A DNA stretch of 64,000 nt. Origin: Karstenula rhodostoma CBS 690.94 (lineage: Eukaryota > Ascomycota > Dothideomycetes > Pleosporales > Didymosphaeriaceae). The notes beneath the pieces were generated by a model. It saw nothing but the letters and a program-made list of their open reading frames with translations. It was not told the origin of the DNA and did no database searches. The stretch's first letter is position 1; the number at the start of each line of letters is the position of its first letter. The position numbers and the translations under genes are program-made. Of this stretch, positions 35,347 to 46,661 are shown piece after piece. Where the stretch lies: contig MU001498.1 of assembly GCA_010093485.1 (NCBI GenBank), forward strand, positions 115,697-179,696, in the 5' to 3' direction.

Positions 35347-36547
35347 CTATTGGGCCGCATCCCGCTCCACCATCTCCTTCACCCAGCCCCCTACCCTCTC
35401 CGCAACATGCACACTCTGCCGTATGCAGAAGCCGTGCTCCCACCCTTCAGACGTGTCAATTTCCATGACTGGCTTCCACGCCTCGTCCCCCTCGCCTGCT
35501 CTGGATCGGCCCCGCGCCGCGATTAGGTCGTCGCGCGTGTGGTCGGCGACCCAGTGGTCGTTTTGGGCGAAGAGGAAGCGCAGGGTGGGCGGGGGATAGG
35601 TTTGTGACGGGGACGAGGGGTTGGAAAGGCCCCAGATTTCGGTGGACCAGCTGGTCGCGTCAGCTCATCACCCTTCCAATCACTCTGTCTTCTCTCCATC
35701 GCGAGCGGGGTGGTACTTACGCATCTTCGGTGATCTCGCGCATCTCGTCGCGCGCCATGTGTAGCGCTTGGTGCACGCCGTGGGGCGACTTGACGAAGGA
35801 GGCGGTCGTGTGCGCGGCGGAGGGGGGAAAGGAGAGGAGTTTTTGGATTAGGATGGTGAGGATGGAGAGGGGCAGGAGGGAGGTTAGGACTTGCGCTAGG
35901 GTGGAGGCGATGAGGGGGGAGTGAGGGAGGGTGAGTAGGGGCTGGTGGATTGTCAGTATTGGGGTCTGAGCGATGGAGATTGGAGTGGACATGTGTACGT
36001 GTATGCGACAGGAATTGGATTCTATACGTACAGTAGCTCTCTTCCCGCTATCGCTCTTCGCAATGTGCGTTACTGTTGGAAACAAGCACACCCCTCCTGC
36101 GATGCGTACCGCCTCCCCATCAATTGTGGCTTTCTCCCTCACCCTGCGGATTACCTCGAGCAGGATAAACGACCCCACCGAGTGCCCTATGAGTATCACG
36201 CGTACATCCTGCACGCCGTCCTTTTCTCTTACGTCGCGGACTAACTTCTCAAGCGCAGCCTGGGATCTTGAGATTTGCTCTTGTAGGCTGAAAGGCAGAT
36301 TATCATCCTTTTTTTCCGTTGTTGATGTGGATGCTTCGAAGCCTGAAAGACTCCTGCCGAAGACATGGAATGATGTTGAGGGAGGAGAAGACTGAGTGAG
36401 CAAACCATAGAGGTGCGTGAGGAAGGTGCGGTAGTATTCGATGAGACCTGGATTGCCGGTGATGAAGTAGATGATGTAGGCGCGTTTGGTTTGTGTTGGG
36501 GATGGATCGTGGAGGTGAATCTGGGAGGCGGGGAGGGGTGGTGTCAT
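35347..36547 (-). CDS. Lipid-droplet-associated hydrolase-like protein (LDAH family)
   Basis: Exons 36032-36547, 35721-35941 and 35347-35650 give 346 residues. Introns are 90 nt (GTACGT...ACTGAC...CAG) and 70 nt (GTAAGT...CAG). The ATG at 36547 starts MTPPLPASQIHLHD. The oxyanion region is YFITGNPGLIEYYRTFL and the nucleophile elbow VILIGHSVGSFILLEV (Ser in GHSVG). The C-terminal part includes MARDEMREITEDAWSTEIWG, FAQNDHWVADHTRD (acid) and GWEHGFCIRQS (His), the order expected for an alpha/beta hydrolase triad. The length and the GNPG motif match the LDAH/C2orf43 family, associated with lipid droplets and ester metabolism; the true substrate is unsettled in the literature. It converges on SEC8, with 133 bp between the stop codons. 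Confidence 0.85.
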
Positions 36548-37459
36548 GGCGAGCTTCGGTGGGGCGGGAGCAAACAATAACTGTAAATCTCCACGCTGTA
36601 TTTTACAACAAGGTCTCTCTTCTTTTGCCGCAACTTGCAGGACTGCTGTTGTTGCACGAGCACAAGGTCGGAATTCCAAATTTGCGGGTACGCTAGTCCG
36701 TTCAGACACTGGCGTGTTTCTTGCAACAACATCCGCCTGCGTCTTCTCCTCCACCGTCTGCGAGATTCCGTGAGGCTACCCATCAGTCAACATAAATGGG
36801 CATTCTGCGTCCCAGACGTGTAACGGCTTGGGCTGTGGTCAAGCTGTCATCAGTCAATCCCGTGTTGTCGAGCCGCGCCTCAACACACCTACCCCGTCTT
36901 CGCTGCGATCTTCTCAATCTCGCTAGACTATCGAACCATTTCCAGCTCATTGTTTTTAGGTTCCCAGAGTATGATTCTACTGAACAACATTCAATTTCCT
37001 GTTTCTAGCCTCTGACGCTGCAGCGTTGCGACACGTAGTACCTATTTTACCGACGACGATGAGAAAACTCCGTAAGTGATCGATGTATGGATATTTCAAG
37101 TGGTCTAGCGATGGAGGAGTAGTTGGTTTGACTTGTTTTTTTATTTCGATGGTTGGAAATAACAGGGTGGGAGAGTTGCCATTGCCTTCTTTCAAACATA
37201 AATCCATGAATGAGTGTAGCCACTACATAGTACAACATTGACCTCCAGCCCTGCAGAATCACAAGGAGCTCGCACCGTCAACGCGCCTATCTCCGGCTTA
37301 TTTCCGCATTTGCCCCTGCTAACTATATCGGGAAACCATTGGATCGGATGTCGGCATAACGACATCGAACGAAAAAGCCTCACCGACTTCGGATTTTCCA
37401 AACGCTCTTCTGAAATCTTCGTTTTCTCATATTTTGCTAGTGGACTGGCGGAGGAAGAA
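36548..37459. promoter_or_regulatory. Divergent intergenic region, hydrolase / MFS transporter
   Basis: 912 bp between two start codons pointing away from each other. No coding similarity and no repeat recognised; it presumably holds both promoters and 5' UTRs. Confidence 0.45.
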
Positions 37460-39271
37460 ATGGCTACCCGGAACGATGAGCCAGCGGCTCAAGAAACGAC
37501 GCCGCTCTTGGCTCGCTCAGCGCAAGCGGAGCAGCTCGCCGCGGCGAAAAAGCGGGGTGTTTTCCCGGCGCTCCTCTGTGCTTTTGTGGTGAGCCAACAA
37601 AGTTCGACGCACGATTATAGTTTACGCTGACATGGCTCCATGGGTAGACTTCCTTGTCTTTTGGCGTTACTCAGGTTCCGTAAGTGTTTTAGTTGGAAGC
37701 TTGGTATTGACGCACGCAATCTAACCTCGACAAGCATCCTCTACATTTTCCGGGTCATGGCCTGCGATGCATATTACTTGGAGCACGATGTCTTGCATCC
37801 GCCCGAGGACCGTTGCTCGCTTCGGGAGATTGGGTCACGAACTGCAAGAGAAGTCGCCATCATTGGGATGTCAACAACGTTCTTCGGTGTCGCGAACTTA
37901 CTGTTCGCTGCGTGGTGTATTAAGAAGCTAGGCGTGAAGCAAGCACTGCTGATCCAAATCTTCTGGCCAGCCGTGAGGCTTGCGGTACAAAATTGGGGCG
38001 CGATGACCGGGGGGAGCAGAGGCATCCTAATCTTCCAGGCGAGTCAGATCATTACTATCGTTGGGGGTCCCAACGGCTATGTCCTGGCATTAAATTCGTT
38101 CGTTACGGAAATCGTCAATCCGGAGGAACGGACGGGATCATTGGGCCAGATCCAAGGTTGCATGATGATCGGCTCAGCGATTGGATTCCTCGTCGGAGGC
38201 GTCGTCGGTGATGCATTTGGCATCCTGGCACCCTTTCGCATCACGCTCTTGCTCTTTTTGCTGTGCTGCGTATACGTCGCACTCGCATTGCCAGTGCTAC
38301 CAACCGACCAAAACAACACAAATACAAGAGAGAAGTCTGTAGGACTGATGCGCTTCTTCGGGCCTCTCCGTATCTTTACCCCTCAGAAGTGGACACTACG
38401 AGATGGGCGGACCAGCAGGCAGTCTGGCGCGCTGATGCTGGGCATCGGTGTATTCCTGGCTATTCTCGCGACGGGATACCTCGTTACCCTGCTGCAGATG
38501 TATGCCACTACCGCATTTGGGTTTGGCACTTCGGCCAACGGTTACTTGATCTTCATGTACTCGTCGCTGCGAGGATTGTACCTAACCCTCGCTTTTCCGC
38601 ACATCATCAAAATCGGACGTAGGTGGCTACAGCCTCCTACTGGTGAAGCCACCAAGATCGAGACCGCGGCCTTGGAGCCTGCGGGGACATCGCCCAGCGG
38701 GATCGAGATTGCAGATTCCATGGACGCAGAGACCGAGCCGCTCAACCCGCCACAGCGAGAAAACGAAGAAGAAACCTTTGCATTCGATCTATTGTATGCG
38801 CGATGCAGCTTGGTCGTGGATGGTATTCTGACCGGACTCTGCGTCTTCGTGTCTGAAGGATGGCAGATGTATATAGTAGCACTGTTGTTGCCGCTCGCCG
38901 CAGGCACTGGATCTGCATCGAAGGGCAGCATCTTGCAGATGATTCCGAGCAAGGACCGGGTGGACGCATTGAGTGGCATTACGCTAGTGGAGAACGTGGC
39001 AAGGTTGTCGACTAGTAAGTACCCCTTCCCCGCGTTATATGACAGATGGCGAAGCAAGCTGACACAAATAGTTTCGGTGTTCGGATTCGTATTTGCGGCT
39101 CTGGCCGAGGTTGGAAAGACGCATCTTGTGTTCTTGTGCAATGCCGGAGTTGCACTTATTGGGTTCATCGCGTAAGCCTAAATTACTGGTCACTAAAGGT
39201 TTGTACTGACATGTAATAGGCTGTTGTTTTCTCATTTCCCACCAGAAGGAGCGAGAAGGATCGAAGGCTAG
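37460..39271 (+). CDS. Major facilitator superfamily transporter
   Basis: Five exons (37460-37588, 37648-37679, 37735-39014, 39072-39171, 39220-39271) give 530 residues. The second exon is only 32 nt and is required to read LLCAFVTSLSFGVTQVPILYIFRVM. The cytosolic N-terminus is MATRNDEPAAQETTPLLAR. About 12 membrane segments are visible, with a loop between TM6 and TM7 (LPTDQNNTNTREKS) and a second long, acidic loop at about residue 355-400 carrying NPPQRENEEET. NPEERTGSLGQIQGCMMIGSAIGFLVGG corresponds to the TM4-TM5 region of fungal multidrug-type MFS proteins. The C-terminus FSHFPPEGARRIEG comes from the last small exon. Substrate unknown. The next gene is convergent, with about 300 bp of plain spacer. 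Confidence 0.85.
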
Positions 39272-39570
39272 GGTTTCCGAACGCAAGAAAAGCATCCGTG
39301 TTACAAGAGATACCCAAGAAGATTCCCTGTTATCTTGGCCGAATGTACCAATTCACCCGCAATATTAGTTTCAAGTACATTTATAGTTATTTTCTTTCCA
39401 CTCCTATAGAGAACGGGTCAAGGTCAGCAAATACGAAGTCAGCAGTTCCCAAACTCGTGTTCTGGCTACGCGCCGTCTGAGTTATCAAGATACCTTGTCA
39501 ACTACAACTTAGGTTTCAAACACATCTACCCTATGAGTTCTACTTTTTACAAGAAGTAACCTTACACTCT

Positions 39571-42500
39571 TCATAGTTTCACTGCATCACCCGTACCACC
39601 AGGCATCGCAACATACTGCCCGATTTTCGCCAACAACTCCACCACTCTGAAAGGCTTCGGTAGAACCGAGTCCATCCCTGCCTCCTCCGCCCTAGCTATC
39701 TGTTCAGCACGTGCATTCGCCGTGACGCCGATAATGACGTTTCGCTCTTTTTCTCCCTCTGCCTCGATAGCTCGTATCTTCTTTGACGCCTTAAGTCCAT
39801 CGCAAACTGGCATCTCCCAGTCCATCAGAATGCAATCAAAACGTGTGATGCTGTCTTCTGGTGCCGGAGTATTGAATTCGGGCGGTCTTTTGTGCAAGTG
39901 CAAAATCGAATCGATTGCTTCACCGCCATGGTTGCAAACGCGCACCTCACAGCCAGCTTTACGGAGTTGCTTTGCGAGAACTTTCTGATTAAGCAGGTTA
40001 TCCTCGACGAGAAGGATTTTGTAACTTGCAGATGGCGAGTGGGAGGGTGGCTTGAGGCCGTTGCCCAGACCAGTTAATCCAAGAGACTTGAGGGCATGGT
40101 TTGTCTTGGCGACGGAGTACATGTGGACTGTTGAGTCGATCGGTGTGGCAGACTCGCTGGGCGATAAGCGTACCTTTGTGTAAAATGCAAAGGTACTGCC
40201 AACTCCGAATTCGGAATCGATGCCAATGCGGCCGCCTTGCATTTCGGTGAGTTCTTGTGAGATATACAAGCCTAGCCCGGAGCCGCCATACTCGGTATGG
40301 GTCCGTCTCTCGGCTTGGTTGAATTTCGTAAAGATATTGCTGACGAACTCCGGTTTGATACCTTTCCCGCTGTCGATTACTGCGTAATGCACATAAAACA
40401 CGTCTCCTCGCCCGTAATCTGGCTCTTGTGTCAAGTCTGGTCGCTGTGTACCAGTAGTATACCACTTGAAATTTGGCCCAAACGTATGTTCAGGTGGAGG
40501 ACTTGAACAGGAGCCATACCGGATTGTGATTTTCCGGGTCGGTCGTGATCTTGAGAACTTGATCGCGTTGGAAAGAAGATTGACCATTATTTGCATTAGT
40601 CTGGACGGATCGCCACACACTGTCGAGGATTGGGCCATAGCTGATGAATTGTCAACAGCTGTTCGAATCTCGATGTCGTTTGCATCGCATTCCGCTGAAA
40701 ACATCTGCAAAGCTTGATTGACAAGGTCCTGCGGGTGGAAGGACTTTGGTGATATAGTGAGTAGCTTCGAATCGAGTTTGCCTAGAAGTAATATGTCGTT
40801 GATTATGCGTCTTTGATGCGCTGCGCAGAACAAGATCGACTCTGCGGCTTCAGCATTGAGCTTTATAATCTCGAACAAAGACTGCGCGTCACTCTTGCTC
40901 TGTGCATCCTGTAGTGACATTATCACACTGTCTGCACATTGGGTAATGGCGGAAAGAGGATTACGCATCTCGTGTGACGTGATGTCGATAAATTCTTCCT
41001 GTCTCTGCCGCTCTTTGCGAGCCGCTTCAGCATTGCGTAGGTGTAGCTGTTCTGACCATTTCAGATGCGAGATATCCGTGAGGGAACCCATGAGTGAATG
41101 AACTGTACCGTCAGGTTTGAGATGTGGCGATGCAGCGTATATGAGCCAGAATGGTTCGTCAATTGATGGTAAATGATGGCCAAGTTGCGGCGGCTGATAG
41201 TATTTCTTCAACCGCAAGGTGTCGGATATGTCCACTGCTTGAATTAAGCATCTTCCCATCTCACCAAGAGCTCGAGAATGATCTTCCGGATGGATATACT
41301 CTTTCCAATCAAACGTTTTGGGGTCACGTTGACCATGAGGCAGCTCGAAGATTTCCCAGAACTGAGTGTTGGCCCAGAGCAGGGTTCCGTCAGTAGCAAG
41401 TTCGTAGATGCCTACTGGCACTACCTCAGCCAGTCGGCTAATACGTCTTTCCTTATCACTGAGTTCCTCCTTCAGATCAAGTTCTCGTTTCTGGGTATCC
41501 TTTTGAATTGTGATCCTCGCCAAGAGTTCTCTGAGTTGGCGTGTGAGTTCAGTAATGGTTTGTTCGTGATCCACGTCAAAAGGGCGTCGGGGATTGAGGC
41601 CTATCATGACATACCCACGGACGATCTTACCAACCTCGAGAGGTATGATCACAAGATTTCGGCTCGGTTCACCGTGTCCTTTCCAGTTGATGCTCTGGAA
41701 CATGGCCAGCTCAACATGCTCTTTCGATAGGTCCTACTTGTTTGACATATTAATCAGATACAGTTATGAGGGTGATTACGCAAAGAGATGCTTACAATCA
41801 AGAGGAAGTCTGTCGAAGATTCATGCGCGCGCATGAACAGAGAAACCAATGGACCATGCTCATCTTGCGAAAGGAGCTGAGACGAAATACGAGTTAGCAA
41901 TGTTTTAAAGAAGACCAATTAAGATAGTGAAGGTGTGACGAACATCGAGATTGCTGGGCACAGCAGCGTGAACTGGAGGTATGCCAATCGTGTGTTGCAG
42001 GCGAAGTTTACCTAGGTCATTCTCGTCTGTGCCGTACATGATTGCCATTGGAATATCACGTGGGTATTCTGCCAGCACATCGTGAACATGCTGCCATGCT
42101 GATTCGACAGTGGCAGAGGGCGATTGGCCGAGACCTTTGGCCAAAGCCGTTCTACGGTTCTGCAGAACGGTTTTGGTCACCTCGGTCCAGGATAAGTATA
42201 TACCGCCATGACTGCCTTCATCATCCTTAAGCGAGAACAGGCCCCCATTCCACCACGTCTCCTCCAGAAAACCATCTCGCTGAAGTGGTATTTCCATTGT
42301 ATTCTGGGCAAACACTTGCTGGCCGTTCTCTAACGTGTGGAATAAAGGGCCATAGAAACTCCAGGGGGTGGGCATGGTCTCCTTAAAGCCTTTTCCCATC
42401 AGTCTCGGATGTAGATCACCAAGGAGAGGAGCTGCGCTTCCATTGTATATGGCGATGCGCTGGGGACCCCAGTATATAGCAGCAGGACGGGTATCAGAAA

Positions 42501-42969
42501 ACAGTATCTGAGTGTAGAGGCGCAGGGCGTGGGGCCAGGTTGCACAGGGACCTAACGGAGTGGCCGACCAATCCAGGTTACGAAAGAAGTCGGTATGATC
42601 CGACGGAACAAGAATATCCAACCAAGTGGCTTTATCTGGTCGAATACAAGGCTGGTTCCGCAAGCCTGAGAGTGATCCAGAGTGATCCGCTCCATCATCG
42701 CTCCAATTCTTCCTTCGGCTTGTTTTACATGTGCTATTAGGCAGCGGGTCGCGGAGGATGTGATTTGAAAAGAGGTCGTCGTTTTTGTGCCCTTCTTCGC
42801 TCAGGGGTTCCAGTATCCATAACCTGGTCTCTTCGTCAAAATACGCCGAGCGTGGTCGAGAATCTGAGGCATTCAGAAGGATATTGAGGGTCCACTTGGC
42901 TGACCCGGCCTTGTTCTTGGATTGCTGGATCCCGAAGAGTGGCAGAGGGTCTGCGTTCAGCTTGTTCAT
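39571..42969 (-). CDS. Hybrid histidine kinase (PAS-HisKA-HATPase-REC)
   Basis: Exons 41944-42969, 41796-41876 and 39571-41733 code for 1089 residues from the first ATG. The N-terminal region includes LDWSATPLGPCATWPHALRLY and DTRPAAIYWGPQ, typical of fungal hybrid kinases. A PAS domain (VPVGIYELATDGTLLWANTQ) is near residue 470. HisKA has the phospho-accepting His in FIDITSHEMRNPLSAI; HATPase_c has the N box QIMVNLLSNAIKF and GGSGLGLYIS. The receiver at the C-terminus has VEDNLLNQKV, the phospho-Asp in CILMDWEMPVCDG and the conserved Lys in LPKPF. It would signal through a Ypd1-type phosphotransfer protein. The frame stays open upstream of ATG 42969 to about 43135 with family-like sequence (SDLWKVPTTAKPIRQPQVGD, EGRCHEGQSFHTWHV) but no ATG, so a further 5' exon is likely. 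The donor of the first intron (GTTCGT, 41943) is weak. Confidence 0.85.
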
Positions 42970-44006
42970 GACATGCCACGTGTGGAAGGACTGCCCTTCG
43001 TGACACCTTCCTTCGTCGCCGACTTGCGGCTGCCGGATGGGTTTCGCTGTCGTTGGGACTTTCCAAAGGTCACTGAGGATTATAAGGTCTTGGTTGCGGG
43101 GTCTAGAACGCGGGTCGGCTTCTCTGGAACCACTTTAGCGTCGATCTGATGTCGATCACCGATCGACGACGTCTTCTCAACCCAAGTACTCAACGATGGA
43201 TACGAAACACAAGCTGGGCCTACCGCTCTCCGTCCGATCTTCTACCGCCATACGAACAACGATTCCAAGCTGCCCGGCGAGGATCTGTAGGCGTACTCGC
43301 AATGCGTCGATGACGCGTGGTTGAATTGGGGATGCTAGAGAGGACACTAGTGATGCGAGTCGGCTAGTATGTATTGGATCGCTTTTGTTTCTCGATACAT
43401 TCCACGTGAACAAGCTAACGGGTGGTTCAGATGCGCTTAGAAGACAACATGATTAGTCGAAGGGCCAAGAAGCCGGTGGTCTTGACTTGGAGCAACTGGT
43501 CAAGATTTTGAAGTTAAAGCTACGTCAGATTACAAGATCGGAAACCTCCCTTGATATCAGTGATGATTCGTCTTTTTGGGGGTGCTATGTCAAACGTACT
43601 GGGAGCGGTCCGTAATAGTGAAACGAACCCAGGTCTTGTTCCACAAGCATATCCTGTAATCTCAGTCACTCGTGCGCTTAGCAGAGTTTCCTTCCGCGTT
43701 TATCCTTAGTAGGTAGTCTACCCGAACACCATCCCACTTCCGGTCGCGATTCGTCCCATTGCCTCTCAGACCATGCCCACTGCCGGGGTGACTATTTCTT
43801 TCGTTTTTCCTTCTACCTCTCCCCGTCTGTAGTCTGATCTATCTAATTAGCTCAGTGTAGAAGTGAACACAATGCAATGCCGTGCCTGATCTACCTAAAA
43901 TAGATCTCGAGATGCCGAAAAGAATTTATGGCGACTTTGGAACACATCACAAGATGAAAGCTGTATGTATTGAAGGCCTGGTGTATATGGGCTGAAGTCC
44001 GCAACC
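42970..44006. other. 5' part of the kinase gene and intergenic DNA
   Basis: Bases 42970-43135 probably still belong to the kinase coding region (minus strand). Its first exon should lie between 43136 and about 43500, but I could not place it. The rest shows nothing recognised. Confidence 0.45.
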
Positions 44007-44693
44007 TCAGCAGCTTTTCAAAGACCAGTCACACAAGGCCCTAAGACAGACAACCCTTCCATGAACAACAAGAGCAGGAGCAAAAGCCCACCCCCTATCC
44101 CACCTACTCCTCCATCTCCTTTCCTTCTTCCATCTCCCTTCCCTCTTCCCCTTGCACACCCCCCTCATCCCCCCCCATCCCACTCCCAGAAACCCAACCC
44201 CCCACACCCTATCTCTCGCACTCGCCTCGACCAGCTCCCTCTCCCCAGTCCCCAGCAAAACCCCTCTCAACCCCTCGTCCCCCGTGAACTTGTACCAATT
44301 CCCCACCTCTGCCACCCGGCTTTTCACTTCCGTCCACCGCTCCTCGTAGAAGCCACGGACCTGCTTTCCGAGTTTCTTTTGCGTTTTGGGGTCCGGCGTG
44401 GAGAGGATGCGTGTGCAGGTTTGGTCGTCGGCGAAGAAGAGGGCTTTGGCGAACATGAAGGCTTGTTCTGCGCAGGTGAAGGTTAGGGTGGGCGCGTGGG
44501 AGGCGAGGATGGCGGAGGCGGTGGGGGAGGTCGTGATTAGGAAGGCGAGGGAGGTGGTGGGGATAGTGACGGGGGTGGGGTGCCATTGGCTGAAGACGCC
44601 GTAGGGGTGCTCGTTGGGGAGGTAGAAGTAGATGGTGTTGGATTCGGGGGCGGGTGTTGGCGCGCGGCCGCGTTTGTGTTTATGTTTGGGCAT
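44007..44693 (-). CDS. NADAR-domain protein (YbiA/DUF1768 type)
   Basis: A single 228-residue frame starts MPKHKHKRGRAPTPAPES. The NADAR core is clear: TIYFYLPNEHPYGVFSQWHP at the start, FTCAEQAFMFAKALFFADD (with the family's conserved Glu), KKLGKQVRGFYEERWTEVK, GNWYKFTGDEGLRGVLLGTG and LVEASARDRVWGVGF. NADAR proteins remove ADP-ribose from nucleotides or nucleic acid, or cleave N-glycosidic bonds in riboflavin-pathway intermediates. The last part of the fold, normally a Trp-Gly-x-Asn-x-Leu-Gly segment after VWGVGF, is missing; instead about 55 residues are encoded by a long purine-only tract. The C-terminus is therefore either truncated and replaced or spliced in a way I cannot see. Confidence 0.75.
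   Translation of the reverse strand: MPKHKHKRGRAPTPAPESNTIYFYLPNEHPYGVFSQWHPTPVTIPTTSLAFLITTSPTASAILASHAPTLTFTCAEQAFMFAKALFFADDQTCTRILSTPDPKTQKKLGKQVRGFYEERWTEVKSRVAEVGNWYKFTGDEGLRGVLLGTGERELVEASARDRVWGVGFLGVGWGGMRGVCKGKREGRWKKERRWRSRWDRGWAFAPALVVHGRVVCLRALCDWSLKSC
44085..44200. repeat. Polypyrimidine/polypurine tract
   Basis: About 115 bp of almost pure C/T on the plus strand (G/A on the coding minus strand) within the 3' end of the NADAR gene, with several CCCCC runs. Such tracts can slip and can form triplexes. Confidence 0.8.
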
Positions 44694-45103
44694 TTTACGG
44701 CTGGTATTTTGCGGTGCGCTGTGGAGGTTTGGTTTGGGTGGTTGGGTGGTTGGGTGGCGAAAGTGGTGTTTGTGCTGGCCGTTTGAAGGCGTCTGGGCCG
44801 GGTAGATGTTGGGCGTCGTTCTGTGGTGACAAGTATGTCCAAGCGATGGACCATGCAGACAGAGTCAGGGTGAGAAAGGAGTATTAAACATAACGAGTCA
44901 CTGCGCCCTTGAGTCCATCACAAGGGCGCAGCGTGAACCTTCCATGGTACCGGAGAGCGTGCGAACCGTGCAGTAGCCAATCTCGAGAGGGGGAAATACA
45001 ACCCATACAACAGAAAACCCCACCTCCCAACGCCGTTGCAAAAAAGAAAAATCAATCAACCGCCCCAATCGTTCCATCAAACCAGAACCCCACACACTCG
45101 TCA
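44694..45103. other. Intergenic, upstream region of the NADAR gene
   Basis: Short frames only; no repeat or RNA gene recognised. It also holds the 3' UTR of the SGNH hydrolase gene. Confidence 0.4.
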
Positions 45104-46294
45104 TCACAACTCCACTCTCTCCTCCGCCCTTCCATCCCCATTCCTCAACAAGTCTTCCACCAGCAACCCTGCAACAACCTCATGCCCCTCAGGCCTCAGA
45201 TGAAACACCCTCTTCCAACTATCCGGCAACAGCCAGTGAATCGTATTCTCAACCGCTCCCTCACCCCCCACGTCCCCAGCCTTCGTCTTGTTCACAAACC
45301 CCTTCTCCGGATCAAACTCCCACTCAGGATGCTTCTTCAACGTCTTATTAATCCTTTCCGCGATATCACCCTCAAAGCTGCCCCTCGGCACATCCCCGCC
45401 CGTCCTATTCCGCATTGCCCTAGCATTCTCGCCATGATCCACAGTATCCCACTCGTAGAACGCGAGCGCAGCGCGATTCGGTGCCGGCTCCGCAACGCCA
45501 GCTTCGCAGTACCGGCCGCGCCGCGCCTGGATGTGGGCGTCGTAGTCGACGAAGCGCACGCCGGGGCCGCTGTCCGCGACGACTTCCCCCAGGACGCTGT
45601 TAACCGCGCGCACCAGCGTGTTGAGCGCGTGTCGCAGCTCGAGCTTGAGATACTGCTTCGACGACTCGACGGTGGACCACACGGCCCAGGTGACACCATC
45701 GCAGGTGTCGTCGTCGACGCCGAAGAAGCTCGCGTAGCCGGTTACGTAGATGATGCCGTGGGGGCTCATCCTGGGCTTTGCGGCGGCGATGAGCGCGGTG
45801 ATGTTCTTGTAGAGTTGGTCCTTTGAGGCGACGCGCTGGGCGGCTTGCTGGATGCTCGTTTTGCAGTCATCTTCCGAGGCCATGTAGAACTGGTACACGC
45901 AGTTGCTGAGGATGGGCGAGAGGCCGATGTCGTTGCCGCCGGCGGAGATGGTTAGGAGGTCTAGGTCGTCACTCAAGGCAGGCACTTGGGTCTCTAGGAT
46001 CTCGGTGCTCGTTTGGCCGGAGCAGGACAGGAACTGGTGTGTCCTGTTCTTGTTGTGGCCGAGGAGTGAGGCATGCAGGATGTTGGGGTAGGACTTCGCA
46101 TACCGGGAGCAGTAGAAGTCCAAGCGGTCGCCTGCACCCAAGCCAGCCGAGTACGAGTCGCCTATCGACGCAAGTCTTTGGATCCATGGGAAGTGTGTAG
46201 ACAGCGGCGCTTCCAGTGGGAACTGCCCTAGAGTGCCCGAGCTGGATGTGGCTAGCGCAGCCGTGAGCAGCAAGAGGAAGCTACGGGGCAACAT
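45104..46294 (-). CDS. Secreted SGNH/GDSL hydrolase
   Basis: A single exon of 396 residues starting MLPRSFLLLLTAALATSSSG, a signal peptide; this ATG is preferred because the frame upstream has only a TTG. Block I is IGDSYSAGLGAGD with the nucleophilic Ser, block III SAGGNDIG, and the C-terminal HLRPEGHEVVAG supplies the catalytic His. Several Asn-x-Ser/Thr sites are present (KNRT, RNRT, INKT). It resembles fungal SEST-like esterases/lipases, which cleave esters of fatty or plant-derived acids outside the cell. Exact substrate unknown. Both neighbours lie on the same strand, and no cluster logic is apparent. Confidence 0.85.
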   Translation of the reverse strand: MLPRSFLLLLTAALATSSSGTLGQFPLEAPLSTHFPWIQRLASIGDSYSAGLGAGDRLDFYCSRYAKSYPNILHASLLGHNKNRTHQFLSCSGQTSTEILETQVPALSDDLDLLTISAGGNDIGLSPILSNCVYQFYMASEDDCKTSIQQAAQRVASKDQLYKNITALIAAAKPRMSPHGIIYVTGYASFFGVDDDTCDGVTWAVWSTVESSKQYLKLELRHALNTLVRAVNSVLGEVVADSGPGVRFVDYDAHIQARRGRYCEAGVAEPAPNRAALAFYEWDTVDHGENARAMRNRTGGDVPRGSFEGDIAERINKTLKKHPEWEFDPEKGFVNKTKAGDVGGEGAVENTIHWLLPDSWKRVFHLRPEGHEVVAGLLVEDLLRNGDGRAEERVEL

Positions 46295-46661
46295 GATGAA
46301 AGGAAGCGACGCAACACCAGGTTGGTTCAAGGTATTAAGACTAAGTGAAAAAGCATAGGAGAGTACGCGGGATGTTCACTGTACTGGTAAGAGGAGGAAA
46401 CGGGGACTTGCTATCTTTGTTGCCTGCGGAGCGGGCGCTTGGCAACGCGGTGGGTGGTCAGCCGTCTCGCGCTGCGCGGAGCACGAGGGGACGACGCGCG
46501 AGGCGAGTGGCTCGTTCAAGAGGGCGCGCTTTGGGACAACACCGTGTGACAGCAACCAGGTCCGTATGTTGATACATGATCTTGTCAGAGTTGTCGATTA
46601 GTATAGCAATCCACATACTACTCCCTCATAAATCTTTGAGCGATGAAAATAACAAGCAAGC
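46295..46661. other. Intergenic, SGNH promoter / ureF 3' side
   Basis: A GC-rich patch at about 46430-46540; no gene recognised. Confidence 0.4.
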
